DNA of 29,186 nt, from NCBI GenBank assembly GCA_949025205.1, contig CARMXJ010000016.1:1-29186 (forward strand), in the 5' to 3' direction. The DNA is from an uncultured Bacilli bacterium (lineage in GTDB: Bacteria; Bacillota_I; Bacilli_A; RF39; UBA660). Both the position numbers and the translations under genes were made by a program. Of the stretch, positions 15,686-23,398 are shown piece by piece; the stretch's first letter is position 1; each line of letters opens with the position of its first letter. The notes beneath the pieces are model-generated. The model worked only from the letters and a program-made list of their open reading frames with translations, was not told the origin of the DNA and searched no databases.

Positions 15686-17080
15686 TCATTTTTTAATTTC
15701 GTAGGTTGTTCCTTCTCTTGTATCTTTAATAAAAATACCTTGGTTTTCTAAAGTAGCACGGATTTCATCTGCAAGTGCATAATTCTTTTGCTCTTTTGCT
15801 TCTTTTCTTTTGGCTATTTGTTCCTCTATATATGCTGTATCTATTTCACTATTTACATTCTCTTTCTTTAATAAATCTAAAGATAAAACTTTATCCCATG
15901 CTTTTATTAAAGCTAATTTTGTTGTACTATTTATATTACTTTTCAATAAATCATATATATATGTTATTGCATTTGCAGTATTTAAATCATCTGCAATGGC
16001 TTCTTTAAATTTTACATCATACTCTTTAAAAATCTCTTTGTCTAACTCGCCTTCTTCTTTTAACTGGCTTATTTTGTTTTTTAACTTTTCATAAGCTTGA
16101 CTTGCATTGTCAAGTGCTTCATAAGAAAATACAAGGACTTTACGATAAGATGTATTTAAGCACATAAAACGATAGACAAGAGGATTGTAGCCTTTTTCTT
16201 TTAATAAGGAAATCGTCAAAAAGTCTCCTTTTGATTTTGCCATTTTTCCATTTACATCATTTAAATGTTCTCCATGTACCCAGTAATTACACCATTTGTG
16301 CCCTACATAAGCTTCACTTTGCGCTATTTCGTTTGTGTGATGTGGGAAGATATTATCAACACCTCCACAATGAATATCTAAATATTCTCCTAAATATTTT
16401 AAACTGATTCCAGAACATTCAATATGCCATCCAGGATATCCTACTCCCCAAGGAGAATCCCATTTTAAAGCTTGTGATTCAAATTTTGATTTTGTAAACC
16501 AAAGCACAAAATCCGCTTGGTTTCTTTTGGATGTATCTTCTTCTACACCTTCTCTTACACCTATTACCATTTCATCTATTTTGTGATTAGTAAGAGTATA
16601 ATAATCTTCTAATTTGGAAGTATCAAAATAAACATTTCCTCCACTTTGGTAAGCATAGCCAATTTCTAAAAGTTTGGTAATTATTTTAATGTACTCATCA
16701 ATATTATCTGTAGCATTAGATACTATTTCTGGCCATTTAATATTTAGACTTTCTGTATCTTTTTTGAATTCTTCTGTATAAAATTTTGCAATTTCTAAAA
16801 CCGTTTTATTTTCTCTGGCGGCTCCTTTTAACATTTTGTCTTCTCCAGAATCAGAATCACTTGCTAAATGGCCAACATCTGTAATGTTCATAACTCTTTT
16901 CACAGAATAGCCTAAGTAATTTAATGTTTTTTCTAATATATCTTCAAATATATAAGTTCTCAAATTGCCAATGTGAGCAAAGTGGTAAACAGTTGGTCCA
17001 CAAGTATACATCTTTACTTCGTTTGGGTCATTTGGTACAAACTCCTCTACTTTTTTCGTTAATGTATTAAATATTTTCAT
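15686..17080 (-). CDS. cysS: Cysteine--tRNA ligase
   Basis: A 464-residue CysRS, which charges tRNA-Cys in the cytosol. The zinc and substrate cysteine is in MYTCGPTVY near residue 26, followed by the HIGH motif as HIGN. The other zinc ligands are in WHIECSGIS and HHTNEIAQSEA. The KMSKS loop reads KMAKSKGDF, a mild change. The C-terminal DALR-type helical domain is present (DDLNTANAI) and the end KRKEAKEQKNYALADEIR is typical. I prefer ATG 17080, giving MKIFNTLTKK, with GAG at 9 bases. ATG 17089, three codons earlier, is also possible but sits against that site. It starts 45 bases after the GNAT gene, with no T-box leader. gltX and cysS are often neighbours in Bacillota, and a GluRS-like gene is indeed nearby. 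Confidence 0.95.
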   Translation of the reverse strand: MKIFNTLTKKVEEFVPNDPNEVKMYTCGPTVYHFAHIGNLRTYIFEDILEKTLNYLGYSVKRVMNITDVGHLASDSDSGEDKMLKGAARENKTVLEIAKFYTEEFKKDTESLNIKWPEIVSNATDNIDEYIKIITKLLEIGYAYQSGGNVYFDTSKLEDYYTLTNHKIDEMVIGVREGVEEDTSKRNQADFVLWFTKSKFESQALKWDSPWGVGYPGWHIECSGISLKYLGEYLDIHCGGVDNIFPHHTNEIAQSEAYVGHKWCNYWVHGEHLNDVNGKMAKSKGDFLTISLLKEKGYNPLVYRFMCLNTSYRKVLVFSYEALDNASQAYEKLKNKISQLKEEGELDKEIFKEYDVKFKEAIADDLNTANAITYIYDLLKSNINSTTKLALIKAWDKVLSLDLLKKENVNSEIDTAYIEEQIAKRKEAKEQKNYALADEIRATLENQGIFIKDTREGTTYEIKK

Positions 17081-17125
17081 TATCGTCATCTCTCTTTGTT
17101 ATAGTTTATTTTTTAAGTTTGTTAT

Positions 17126-17563
17126 TTATTTGTTTATCCTTTTATAATAAATTTTTAAATCGGATGATTTAAAATCTAATTTTTTCATAGAGTTTAACAT
17201 AACTTCATTTTCATTTCCCACATAATCTGTTATAAAATGACAATCGGGTTCTTTTCTTTCTAGTTCTTGCAAAAGCATTTTAAATACTCCTAGTTTTCGA
17301 TATTCTTCTTTTACATACACTTGCGATAAATAAATGCCTTTTCCACAATTTGCCCAGTAAATATAAGAGTATAAAACAAAACCAGCTATCGCATCATTTG
17401 CTTCTGCAATAATAATATTTGCTACTTTATTTTCAAATATATCTTTTTCAATATTATCATCTAAAGTACTGTCAAAAAGATTTGATAATTTGTTGATTTC
17501 TTTATTAGCTTGTAAAATAAAATCTTTATCTTCTTTTTTTGCTTCTCTAAAATGTATATTCAT
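17126..17563 (-). CDS. GNAT family N-acetyltransferase
   Basis: A 145-residue acetyl-CoA-dependent acetyltransferase of the GNAT fold. The N-terminus is IHFREAKKEDKDFI, the usual first strand and helix. The central strands IAGFVLYSYIYW and GIYLSQVYVKEEYRKLGVFKMLLQELE contain motif A, the acetyl-CoA loop, here RKLGVF in place of the common R/QxxGxG/A. The C-terminal DFKSSDLKIYYK is typical. The substrate is unknown. ATG 17563 is fixed by AAAGGAGA 7 bases upstream and by a consensus promoter whose -10 lies at 17591-17596. The open frame does continue 24 codons further upstream, but that stretch is the promoter itself. It may be co-transcribed with cysS. Confidence 0.82.
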   Translation of the reverse strand: MNIHFREAKKEDKDFILQANKEINKLSNLFDSTLDDNIEKDIFENKVANIIIAEANDAIAGFVLYSYIYWANCGKGIYLSQVYVKEEYRKLGVFKMLLQELERKEPDCHFITDYVGNENEVMLNSMKKLDFKSSDLKIYYKRINK

Positions 17564-17590
17564 GAGATTCTCCTTTTTTATTAATTCTTT

Positions 17591-17627
17591 ATTATTCCCT
17601 ATTTGTATGGCATTGTCAATATATTGA
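17591..17627 (-). promoter_or_regulatory. SigmaA-type promoter of the GNAT gene, with a palindrome at the -35
   Basis: TTGACA (17614-17619), a 17-nt spacer and AATAAT (17591-17596) on the minus strand. A perfect 12-bp palindrome, TCAATATATTGA (17616-17627), covers the -35 and could be an operator, though AT-rich palindromes of this size also occur by chance. Confidence 0.7.
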
Positions 17628-17666
17628 TATTGCAAAATTTATATTGTAATCTTTTTGAAAAAAGCT

Positions 17667-18379
17667 TCAATAATTTTTTGAATTGTAAATATAATATTCA
17701 TATAAGAATTCACAATTGTTTCTAACATATTTCATATTTTTTTCTATTATTTTTACTAATATTTTATTTGCGTTATAATTATTGTTATCTTTTAGTAATG
17801 CAATCTTTTGCGGAACTATAACTTTATTAGAATAAGTATGTAAATTCCAATATTCCATCTTGATATTTTTGATATCACTAGTACTTGGATATAACATTTT
17901 TAAAAAACTTTCATAATATGTACTCTTTACTTCATCTATATCATTGTAATCAAAATCAACTTGTTCTTCTAAATTCAAGATAAGAAAAACACTATTATCA
18001 AGAATATTTTCCATTTTTTTATATACATTTTTACGCTTTTTTAGTATCTTTTAGATTTTTGTTTACTACATAGTTTGGAATACCTCTAATACAAAATGGA
18101 GTCCTCATATAAAAAGTTCCTAACCAGTATATTAATTTATTAGTATTACTTTTTGAGGTTAACCATCTTAACCATACATCCATAATAGTTATAATACCTT
18201 TTTCCCCTTCTACAAAGAATACTTTCGGCGTTTTTTCAACATAAATTGAATTTTCTCCAATTCTTGGTTCAAGTCCATTTTTAAATATTGTATCTATATT
18301 TTCTTTATTCGTATAATGGAAATATGAATGTTTTAAGTCAATTTGAGAAATATCTTTCGATATAGTATTATTTTTTCAT
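17667..18379 (-). pseudogene. Hypothetical protein gene with two +1 slips at A6 runs
   Basis: A strong AAGGAG precedes ATG 18379, but the frame stops after three codons (ATGAAAAAATAA). Removing one A from the A6 run at 18371-18376 opens a frame of about 112 codons, including HSYFHYTN, NGLEPRIGEN, EKTPKVFF and FCIRGIPNYVV, that stops in GCGTAA. Removing one A from a second A6 run at 18037-18042 joins this to the frame ending at 17667 (MENILDNSVFLI ... EFLYEYYIYN). The rebuilt protein is about 236 residues. Pieces of it recall a conserved uncharacterised Bacillota family; the HYTN...I...GL.P opening is like that of ADP-ribosyltransferase-fold proteins, which is only a suggestion. It is most likely a pseudogene, but two identical slips could also be sequencing errors or slippage. 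Confidence 0.65.
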
Positions 18380-18666
18380 AACTTAATATACTCCTTGTAT
18401 TCACAAAATTGTTAATAATTAATGTCCGAAATTATACTGCATATTTCTAATGCTAAGATTCTAAATATAATAATGTGAAAGTTTTTCAAATTTTGTTTTT
18501 TCATTAAGCTGTTGTCAGTATTTTTTCAGTTGTACGATATTTTCGTACTGTTGACTCTCTTCTTATTAATTTTTACTTTAATTGAACAAAATTTAATTTA
18601 TTTTCTTTTCTAAATTTGCCTCCTACTATATATATTAAAGAGGAATTTGCAAATTCTTTTTTTATT
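18380..18666 (-). other. Intergenic stretch, no gene supported
   Basis: This 287-bp stretch lies between the Zn-PLC-like gene and the broken hypothetical gene. It holds a TATAAT (18431-18436) that may serve the broken gene, a perfect hairpin GTACGA/TCGTAC (18532-18548), and an AGGAGG-like site near 18620 with no start codon after it. Several short frames on the minus strand (for example 31 codons beginning MKKQNLKN) have no ribosome site. It may be the remains of a decayed gene. I see nothing firm. Confidence 0.4.
18643..18656 (-). terminator. Palindrome after the Zn-PLC-like gene, possible weak terminator
   Basis: GAATTTGCAAATTC, a perfect 14-bp palindrome, lies 11 bases past the stop, with A-rich sequence before it and CTCTTT after it. 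The U run is poor, so termination here is uncertain. Confidence 0.3.
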
Positions 18667-19224
18667 TTAAAGTTTTATATTCTTTTTAGCACTTTTTATT
18701 TTTTCGATATAATTTTCTATATTTATATTACTTACTCTTTTTATAAAAGCATCTACCATTTCTTTTGGTAAAATACATTCTTCATAAGGAATGCCTGGGT
18801 AGTATTCCTTGGGATATGCTTCATAATCTTCTTTTGTTACATTGTATTTTTCTTCTATATATAAATTTATACAATCATAGGCATGGTATAATTCCTTGCA
18901 AAACTCTTGGTACGTTTTGCTGTTTAAATATTCTTCCGTAAAACACTCTAAAAAGAATAAGTAATCTGTTACTAAATGTAAAAACCATCCAAGTTCAAAT
19001 GCATCTAACGTTTTATATTTTTCAAAAAAATGATACAAATTGACTTTACTGCGCACATGGCTTACATTGTTACATCCACGTTCTTTCTCTGTAAAATGTG
19101 TTTTGTCATTATCACTTGCAGCATCTGGATAAAGAGTCCCTGCTATAAAATTTTTATAATCGAGGTCTTTATGATTCTCTAAATATTTTTTAGCAATCGC
19201 TAAATGTACACTTGGACATGCCAT
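18667..19224 (-). CDS. Zn-dependent phospholipase C-like protein
   Basis: A 185-residue protein resembling the zinc-dependent phospholipase C / S1-P1 nuclease fold (Zn_dep_PLPC). Candidate metal ligands are spaced as in that family: His7 in PSVHLAIA, Asp34 in LYPDAA, His43 in KTHF, His65 in LYHFF, and His83 and Asp87 in FLHLVTDYLF. There is no signal peptide, so it is probably cytosolic, unlike the secreted toxins of this family; the substrate could be a phospholipid, a nucleic acid or something else. The ATG starts one base after the GluRS-like stop, with AGGGGAA upstream, so translation is probably coupled. It is the last gene of the ppx-like, GluRS-like, PLC-like operon. Fold call moderate, activity unproven. 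Confidence 0.65.
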   Translation of the reverse strand: MACPSVHLAIAKKYLENHKDLDYKNFIAGTLYPDAASDNDKTHFTEKERGCNNVSHVRSKVNLYHFFEKYKTLDAFELGWFLHLVTDYLFFLECFTEEYLNSKTYQEFCKELYHAYDCINLYIEEKYNVTKEDYEAYPKEYYPGIPYEECILPKEMVDAFIKRVSNINIENYIEKIKSAKKNIKL

Positions 19225-19225
19225 A

Positions 19226-20650
19226 TTATTCCCCTAATCTTTGTAATACTATATCTTTTCCAAGTAATTCTATCATTGTTTCTAAACAAGGTCCATGTAT
19301 CAAACCAGATACAGCAATTCGAATGGGCATATAAAGCATTTTTCCAGAAACATTACATTTTATACCTATTTCTGTAATAAGCTCTTTTATCGTTTCTTCT
19401 GTCCAAACTTCTAGTTTTTTTATTTCTTCTCTGAATGTCAGTACGGTGTTTTTTATATGAATATCACTATTTAAAAAAGCTACGGCTTTTTCTTCAAAAT
19501 CTATGGTATTTTTGAAAAACGTATGGGTCACTAAAACAATTTCAGCACCAAAATGAAGGCTATTTTTATATAGAAGTAAAAGTTTTCTTATCCACTTTTC
19601 TTCTTTTCCTTCTAAGTTATATGCTGCCGCTAAAAAAGGTCGTACAAATTTTAAGTAATCTTCTTCGGTCATTTCTTTTATATAATGGTGATTAAACCAT
19701 TCTAATTTTTTTACATCATAATGAGCAGGCCTTCTATGAATGCGTTTACTATCAAAACTTTCTACAAGTTCTTCTAGTGTAAAAAATTCGCGAGTATCTC
19801 TTGGACTCCAACCTAGAAGTGCTAAGTAATTAAGAATCGCTTCTGGTAAGAAACCTTGGTTTAATAAATCCATTAAGTTGTTTTCTTTTGTTTCTTTGTT
19901 TCTTTTTGTACTATTTTTTATAAGAATTAAAGGAAGATGCACAAATTGGGGTCTTGGAAATCCTAAAGCATCATATAAGAGTAAGTATTTTGCTGTACTT
20001 GCTAAAAATGTACATTCTCTTGTGACATGGGTAATTCCCATTAGTGCATCATCTACTACGTTTGCAAAATTATAAGTTGGCATCCCATTGTTTTTTATTA
20101 AAATTTGGTCTTCTAAAATACTATTTTCTACGGTTACATCCCCATATACCAAATCACGATAACTTGTTTGCCCAACATCAGGCATCTTCTCTCGAATAAC
20201 ATAAGACTCTCCTGCCATGACTCTTCTTTGGGCTTCATCTTTAGGAAAATTTCGGCATGTGCCATCGTATTTAAAAGTTTCTTTTTTATCAGTTGCTTCC
20301 AGGCGCTTTTTATTTAATGTTGCTTCATCACAAAAACAGTAGTAAGCATATCCTTTTTTTACTAGTTTTTCAGCGTACTTTTTATAAATGTCTAAACGTT
20401 TGCTTTGGTTGTATGGTCCGTTATCTCTTTCTTTATTTGGGCCTTCATCATAGGTTAGATGAAAAGTATCAAGTATATGGTATACAAATTCTTCTGCACT
20501 TTTCGTATACTCACTTTGGTTTGTATCTTCTATACGTAATAAAAACTCACCCGCATCTTGTTTGGCAAGCAAATAAGCAAATAAGGCATTTCTTAAATCC
20601 TCAATATCCATATATCGACTAGTATTTGGAGAAAAATTCGTTTTTGTCAC
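19226..20650 (-). CDS. Glutamyl-tRNA synthetase homologue with altered catalytic motifs
   Basis: A 474-residue full-length homologue of bacterial GluRS. It aligns without gaps at the N-terminus, through RIEDT (39-43), GPYNQSKRLDIY, PTYNFA (191-196), LPEAILNYLALLGWS, LEWFNHHYI and the anticodon-binding end (MPIRIAVSGLIHGP). Yet the catalytic signatures are replaced. FAPSPTGxLHIGxxR reads FSPNTSRYMDIEDLR (6-20), so the HIGH His and Gly are Asp15 and Glu17. The usual RGEDH reads RECTF (211-215). The KLSKR loop reads NSTKR (246-250). ATP binding and glutamate activation are therefore doubtful. GTG 20650 is chosen because AGAGGAG lies 6 bases upstream; TTG 20674 would put that site inside the gene. 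It follows the ppx-like gene within 24 bases and is followed by the PLC-like gene after one base. It may be an inactive or repurposed paralogue. I give no symbol for that reason. Confidence 0.85.
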   Translation of the reverse strand: MTKTNFSPNTSRYMDIEDLRNALFAYLLAKQDAGEFLLRIEDTNQSEYTKSAEEFVYHILDTFHLTYDEGPNKERDNGPYNQSKRLDIYKKYAEKLVKKGYAYYCFCDEATLNKKRLEATDKKETFKYDGTCRNFPKDEAQRRVMAGESYVIREKMPDVGQTSYRDLVYGDVTVENSILEDQILIKNNGMPTYNFANVVDDALMGITHVTRECTFLASTAKYLLLYDALGFPRPQFVHLPLILIKNSTKRNKETKENNLMDLLNQGFLPEAILNYLALLGWSPRDTREFFTLEELVESFDSKRIHRRPAHYDVKKLEWFNHHYIKEMTEEDYLKFVRPFLAAAYNLEGKEEKWIRKLLLLYKNSLHFGAEIVLVTHTFFKNTIDFEEKAVAFLNSDIHIKNTVLTFREEIKKLEVWTEETIKELITEIGIKCNVSGKMLYMPIRIAVSGLIHGPCLETMIELLGKDIVLQRLGE

Positions 20651-20674
20651 AAGCAACTCCTCTTTTCTAAACAA

Positions 20675-21574
20675 TTATTTATCGTTCATTACACCATGAA
20701 TTAAATTGACATCTGATGGAATAATGGTTTTAATTTTTGCTAAATCAAATATAGCAAGAGGAATAATAGCTCCTGGTCTTGCTCCATCCATCCATTTTGG
20801 ATTTCCTGGCATTAATTTGTATAAGTTTTCTAAAGTGTATTCGTTATCAAAAAACACTTTTTCTGTACCTTTTACATAGTTTTCGTAAGAAAGTTTATAT
20901 TTATGAATGCCATCGTCGAATAAATCGTTCTCTTCCAACTGAAAATTTGTTAGCTTTTCAAATCGCTCTTCTCCACCTGTAAAGATAGCACAATCGTAGT
21001 CTGTATCAAAAGAGATGCCCGCTAGTTTTTCTTTTACAAAATCATTCATTGCTTCAATGGATACTTTGCTAATACTTTCATTGGCTTCTGGAAATTTATT
21101 TAAAAGGTCTGCCACCCCTACTACTAAATTTTTTCGGTCCGTAATGCATCCTTTTTCAAACGTAATGATTTCCGTTGTCTTACCACCCATGTTAATAATC
21201 ATCACTTTTTTATTGTTATAATCGTGTTTAGTTGCACAACCTAAATAATAGTTTTCAATCCCGTGACTAATAATATTAAAATGTAAGTCTAATTGGTTAT
21301 TAAATTCTCGTACTAATTCTTGCTTTTTTTCTTTTATAAGTTCTCTAAATATTCCTGTTACATAAATATGGGTGTTCTCGTACGTAAATCCATATTTTTC
21401 TTTTAATTCTTTAAAATAAGAGAATAGCTCTTTTTTGTTTTCTTCACTAATGCCTGTTTCTTTAGAAAAATTGTTTTTAAAGTAAATTGAATGTTCCTCA
21501 AGTAAAGTTAGTTCTTCTTCATACTGATAAACTTTAATAGTAGAAGAGCCTAAATCAATATAATATTCTTTCAT
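20675..21574 (-). CDS. Ppx/GppA-like phosphatase (short form)
   Basis: A 299-residue protein of the actin-like ATPase fold seen in exopolyphosphatase and guanosine pentaphosphate phosphohydrolase. The first phosphate loop is DLGSSTIKVYQ near the N-terminus, the second is INMGGKTTEI in the middle, and the C-terminal GARPGAIIPLAIFDL matches the family's GARxxxIxxG segment. It lacks the HD-like C-terminal domains of full-length Ppx/GppA, as do other 300-residue members. Whether it acts on polyphosphate, pppGpp or another substrate cannot be told. The ATG has AGAGGTG 7 bases upstream and an extended -10 directly before it. It opens the operon with the GluRS-like and PLC-like genes. Family call is good. 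Confidence 0.8.
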   Translation of the reverse strand: MKEYYIDLGSSTIKVYQYEEELTLLEEHSIYFKNNFSKETGISEENKKELFSYFKELKEKYGFTYENTHIYVTGIFRELIKEKKQELVREFNNQLDLHFNIISHGIENYYLGCATKHDYNNKKVMIINMGGKTTEIITFEKGCITDRKNLVVGVADLLNKFPEANESISKVSIEAMNDFVKEKLAGISFDTDYDCAIFTGGEERFEKLTNFQLEENDLFDDGIHKYKLSYENYVKGTEKVFFDNEYTLENLYKLMPGNPKWMDGARPGAIIPLAIFDLAKIKTIIPSDVNLIHGVMNDK

Positions 21575-21594
21575 ATATACACCTCTTATAGAAG

Positions 21595-21603
21595 ATTATA
21601 CCA
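21595..21603 (-). promoter_or_regulatory. Extended -10 promoter of the ppx-like operon
   Basis: TGGTATAAT on the minus strand: a perfect TATAAT with a TGn extension, about 20 bases before the ppx-like ATG. No good -35 is found at 16-18 bases, as is common with extended -10 promoters. It lies just past the stop of the nine-repeat protein gene, so the operon can be expressed separately from it. Confidence 0.55.
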
Positions 21604-21607
21604 TTAT

Positions 21608-23374
21608 TTATTTTTTTATTATATCTAAATTTTCACTTTCTACTTTTCTTAGTTCTAATAACTCTTTTAAAATATTTAGCAATTGTTTTCTTTCTTCTAT
21701 AATTCTTACCGCTTCTAAACTTTTCTCATCTAATTCCAAGTATTCTAATTGTTTATATAAAGTAGGCTTAGAAACATGTAATTCTTTAGCTAATGCTGTT
21801 TTGGACATTTTATTATAATTTTCTCTTAAAAATTGATTTTCTTCTTCTGTCCAATCATGAAATCTTGTGTCCTTGTATAGTCCAATGTCTTTTAAATGAT
21901 TGAGTAATGTGAATGGCGAGACACCAAAATGTTCTTGTATACTTTTCATTGATTCTTTGCCATAATTTTCTTTTAAGTAATTATCATCCTCCTCTGTAAA
22001 ATCATGATAGCGGCAGTCCTTGTATATTCCTAAATCTTTTAAATGCTTTCTTAAAACTCTTTCTTCCACATTAAAATAATTTGACAAACTAATCATGGAT
22101 TCTTCTGGATAATGTTGTTTCAAATAGGCATTTTCTTCTTCTGTCCATTCGTGTATTCTTGCTTCATAAATTCCCAGTATTTTGTAATGAGCGGATAAGG
22201 TATCAATAGAAACCCCTAAATGTTTTGCAATTTTGTTGATTGATTTATTTTTATAATTTTTTAAAATATACTCATCTTCTTCTGGAAACCATAAATGAAA
22301 ACGTGAATCGTAAGGACCACCTGCTAGAAATTCTAAACGTTCTATAAGTATATTTTTACTTACTTGTAAATAGTTTGCAAGTTCATATAAAGGCAAACGA
22401 TTACATTGTTTTTTTAAATATTCATCCTCCTCTGGAAGCCATATGTGTTCTTCATCTGCAACCACTTCAAATTCTAAAATTCTTTTCATTCGTTCAACCG
22501 CTTGTAAAGTTCTACCTAATTTTTGGGCCATTTCTTTTATAGACATGTCTTTCATATTTTCTCTAACAAACTTAATATCTTTTGTTTTCCAAAATTGGGG
22601 AAGTAAATAACTGTACCCTTCCCTATATAAAAAATTGGTCACTTCCGATACAGTATGGTTTGTTTTCTCTGCAATATAATCATAAGTTTTACCCTTTTTA
22701 ATAAAAAACCTAGCTTTTGCTTTTTCTTCTTCTGTCCATACAGAATGCTCTTCATAAGAAGTATTTTTATCTCTTTCTCTTTTTTGTTTGAGCCATGCTG
22801 GTTCTATACCTAATATGTTTTCTTCTAATTTTTTACTATCCCAAATGTCTTGATTTTGTTCAAGAAAATTCATTAGTTCATCAACGTATACTCCTTGATA
22901 AGATTTATTTTCACTAATAGAAACCTCTATAATTTTTAAACCTTTTTGTGGCCAGGCTACTCTAGCCATATACTCTGAAATCGAAAATATTTTACATATT
23001 TCCGGAATCACAATTATTTCTGTATTATTTAAGATCATTGCTCCTAAATTCATTTTAGAAGCCTTTATTTTTAGAGACTCTGGAGTCCTTCGCATGTCTC
23101 TGGCTAATTTTTCTATTGTACAAGTACCCCATTTTTCTTTTAAAACATTTTCTTCTTCTTTCGTCCAAGCGCGCCGGTCTTGTATCAAAGTTATTCCTAA
23201 TCTTCTTGCTTTTTGATACACAGCTATATCTGATTTTCCTAATTTTTCAGCAATAACCGTGTAATGTTTTGTTTTTGCCATTTTTTTTAATTTTTCTATT
23301 TCTTCTAGGGTCCATTCATTTGATGTACAACTGTCTTTTTCGGTTATGGATTTTTTTGTTTCTATATTTGCCAT
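21608..23374 (-). CDS. Nine-repeat SANT/Myb-like DNA-binding protein
   Basis: A 588-residue protein made largely of helix-turn-helix repeats of about 48-50 residues. Each opens with an aromatic residue plus (T/P)xE(E/D), followed by a long helix and an IAxxLGxS-type recognition helix. The repeats begin at residues 21, 70, 213, 262, 312, 362, 410, 459 and 508. Most begin with Trp; the eighth has Phe. Units six to nine are most alike and end in IYxxRxH(D/E)W linkers. Residues about 118-175 form a different, possibly HTH-like insert (ICKIFSISEYMARVAWPQKG). The C-terminus is a charged helix. There is no catalytic domain, so it probably binds DNA over a long stretch, as a regulator or architectural protein. 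ATG 23374 follows AAAGGGGGA. A frame continues 49 codons upstream, but those overlap promoter and terminator. Function unknown. Confidence 0.75.
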   Translation of the reverse strand: MANIETKKSITEKDSCTSNEWTLEEIEKLKKMAKTKHYTVIAEKLGKSDIAVYQKARRLGITLIQDRRAWTKEEENVLKEKWGTCTIEKLARDMRRTPESLKIKASKMNLGAMILNNTEIIVIPEICKIFSISEYMARVAWPQKGLKIIEVSISENKSYQGVYVDELMNFLEQNQDIWDSKKLEENILGIEPAWLKQKRERDKNTSYEEHSVWTEEEKAKARFFIKKGKTYDYIAEKTNHTVSEVTNFLYREGYSYLLPQFWKTKDIKFVRENMKDMSIKEMAQKLGRTLQAVERMKRILEFEVVADEEHIWLPEEDEYLKKQCNRLPLYELANYLQVSKNILIERLEFLAGGPYDSRFHLWFPEEDEYILKNYKNKSINKIAKHLGVSIDTLSAHYKILGIYEARIHEWTEEENAYLKQHYPEESMISLSNYFNVEERVLRKHLKDLGIYKDCRYHDFTEEDDNYLKENYGKESMKSIQEHFGVSPFTLLNHLKDIGLYKDTRFHDWTEEENQFLRENYNKMSKTALAKELHVSKPTLYKQLEYLELDEKSLEAVRIIEERKQLLNILKELLELRKVESENLDIIKK

Positions 23375-23398
23375 AATATCCCCCTTTAATAAGGCTAT

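Noticed and set aside
17081..17125. T-box or other tRNA-responsive leader before cysS
   Set aside because: The gap to the previous gene is too short and has no specifier hairpin or T-box sequence.
17564..17635. 24-codon N-terminal extension of the GNAT protein
   Set aside because: The stretch is the TTGACA-17-AATAAT promoter and the Shine-Dalgarno sequence of the shorter form.
18380..18666. Short translated piece resembling ESTVRKYRTT-type segments of RhuM-like proteins
   Set aside because: Only about 20 residues, no start codon and a stop soon after; too little to name.
20651..20674. TTG start adding eight codons to the GluRS-like gene
   Set aside because: The added codons contain the AGAGGAG ribosome site for the GTG at 20650, and GluRS proteins normally start there.
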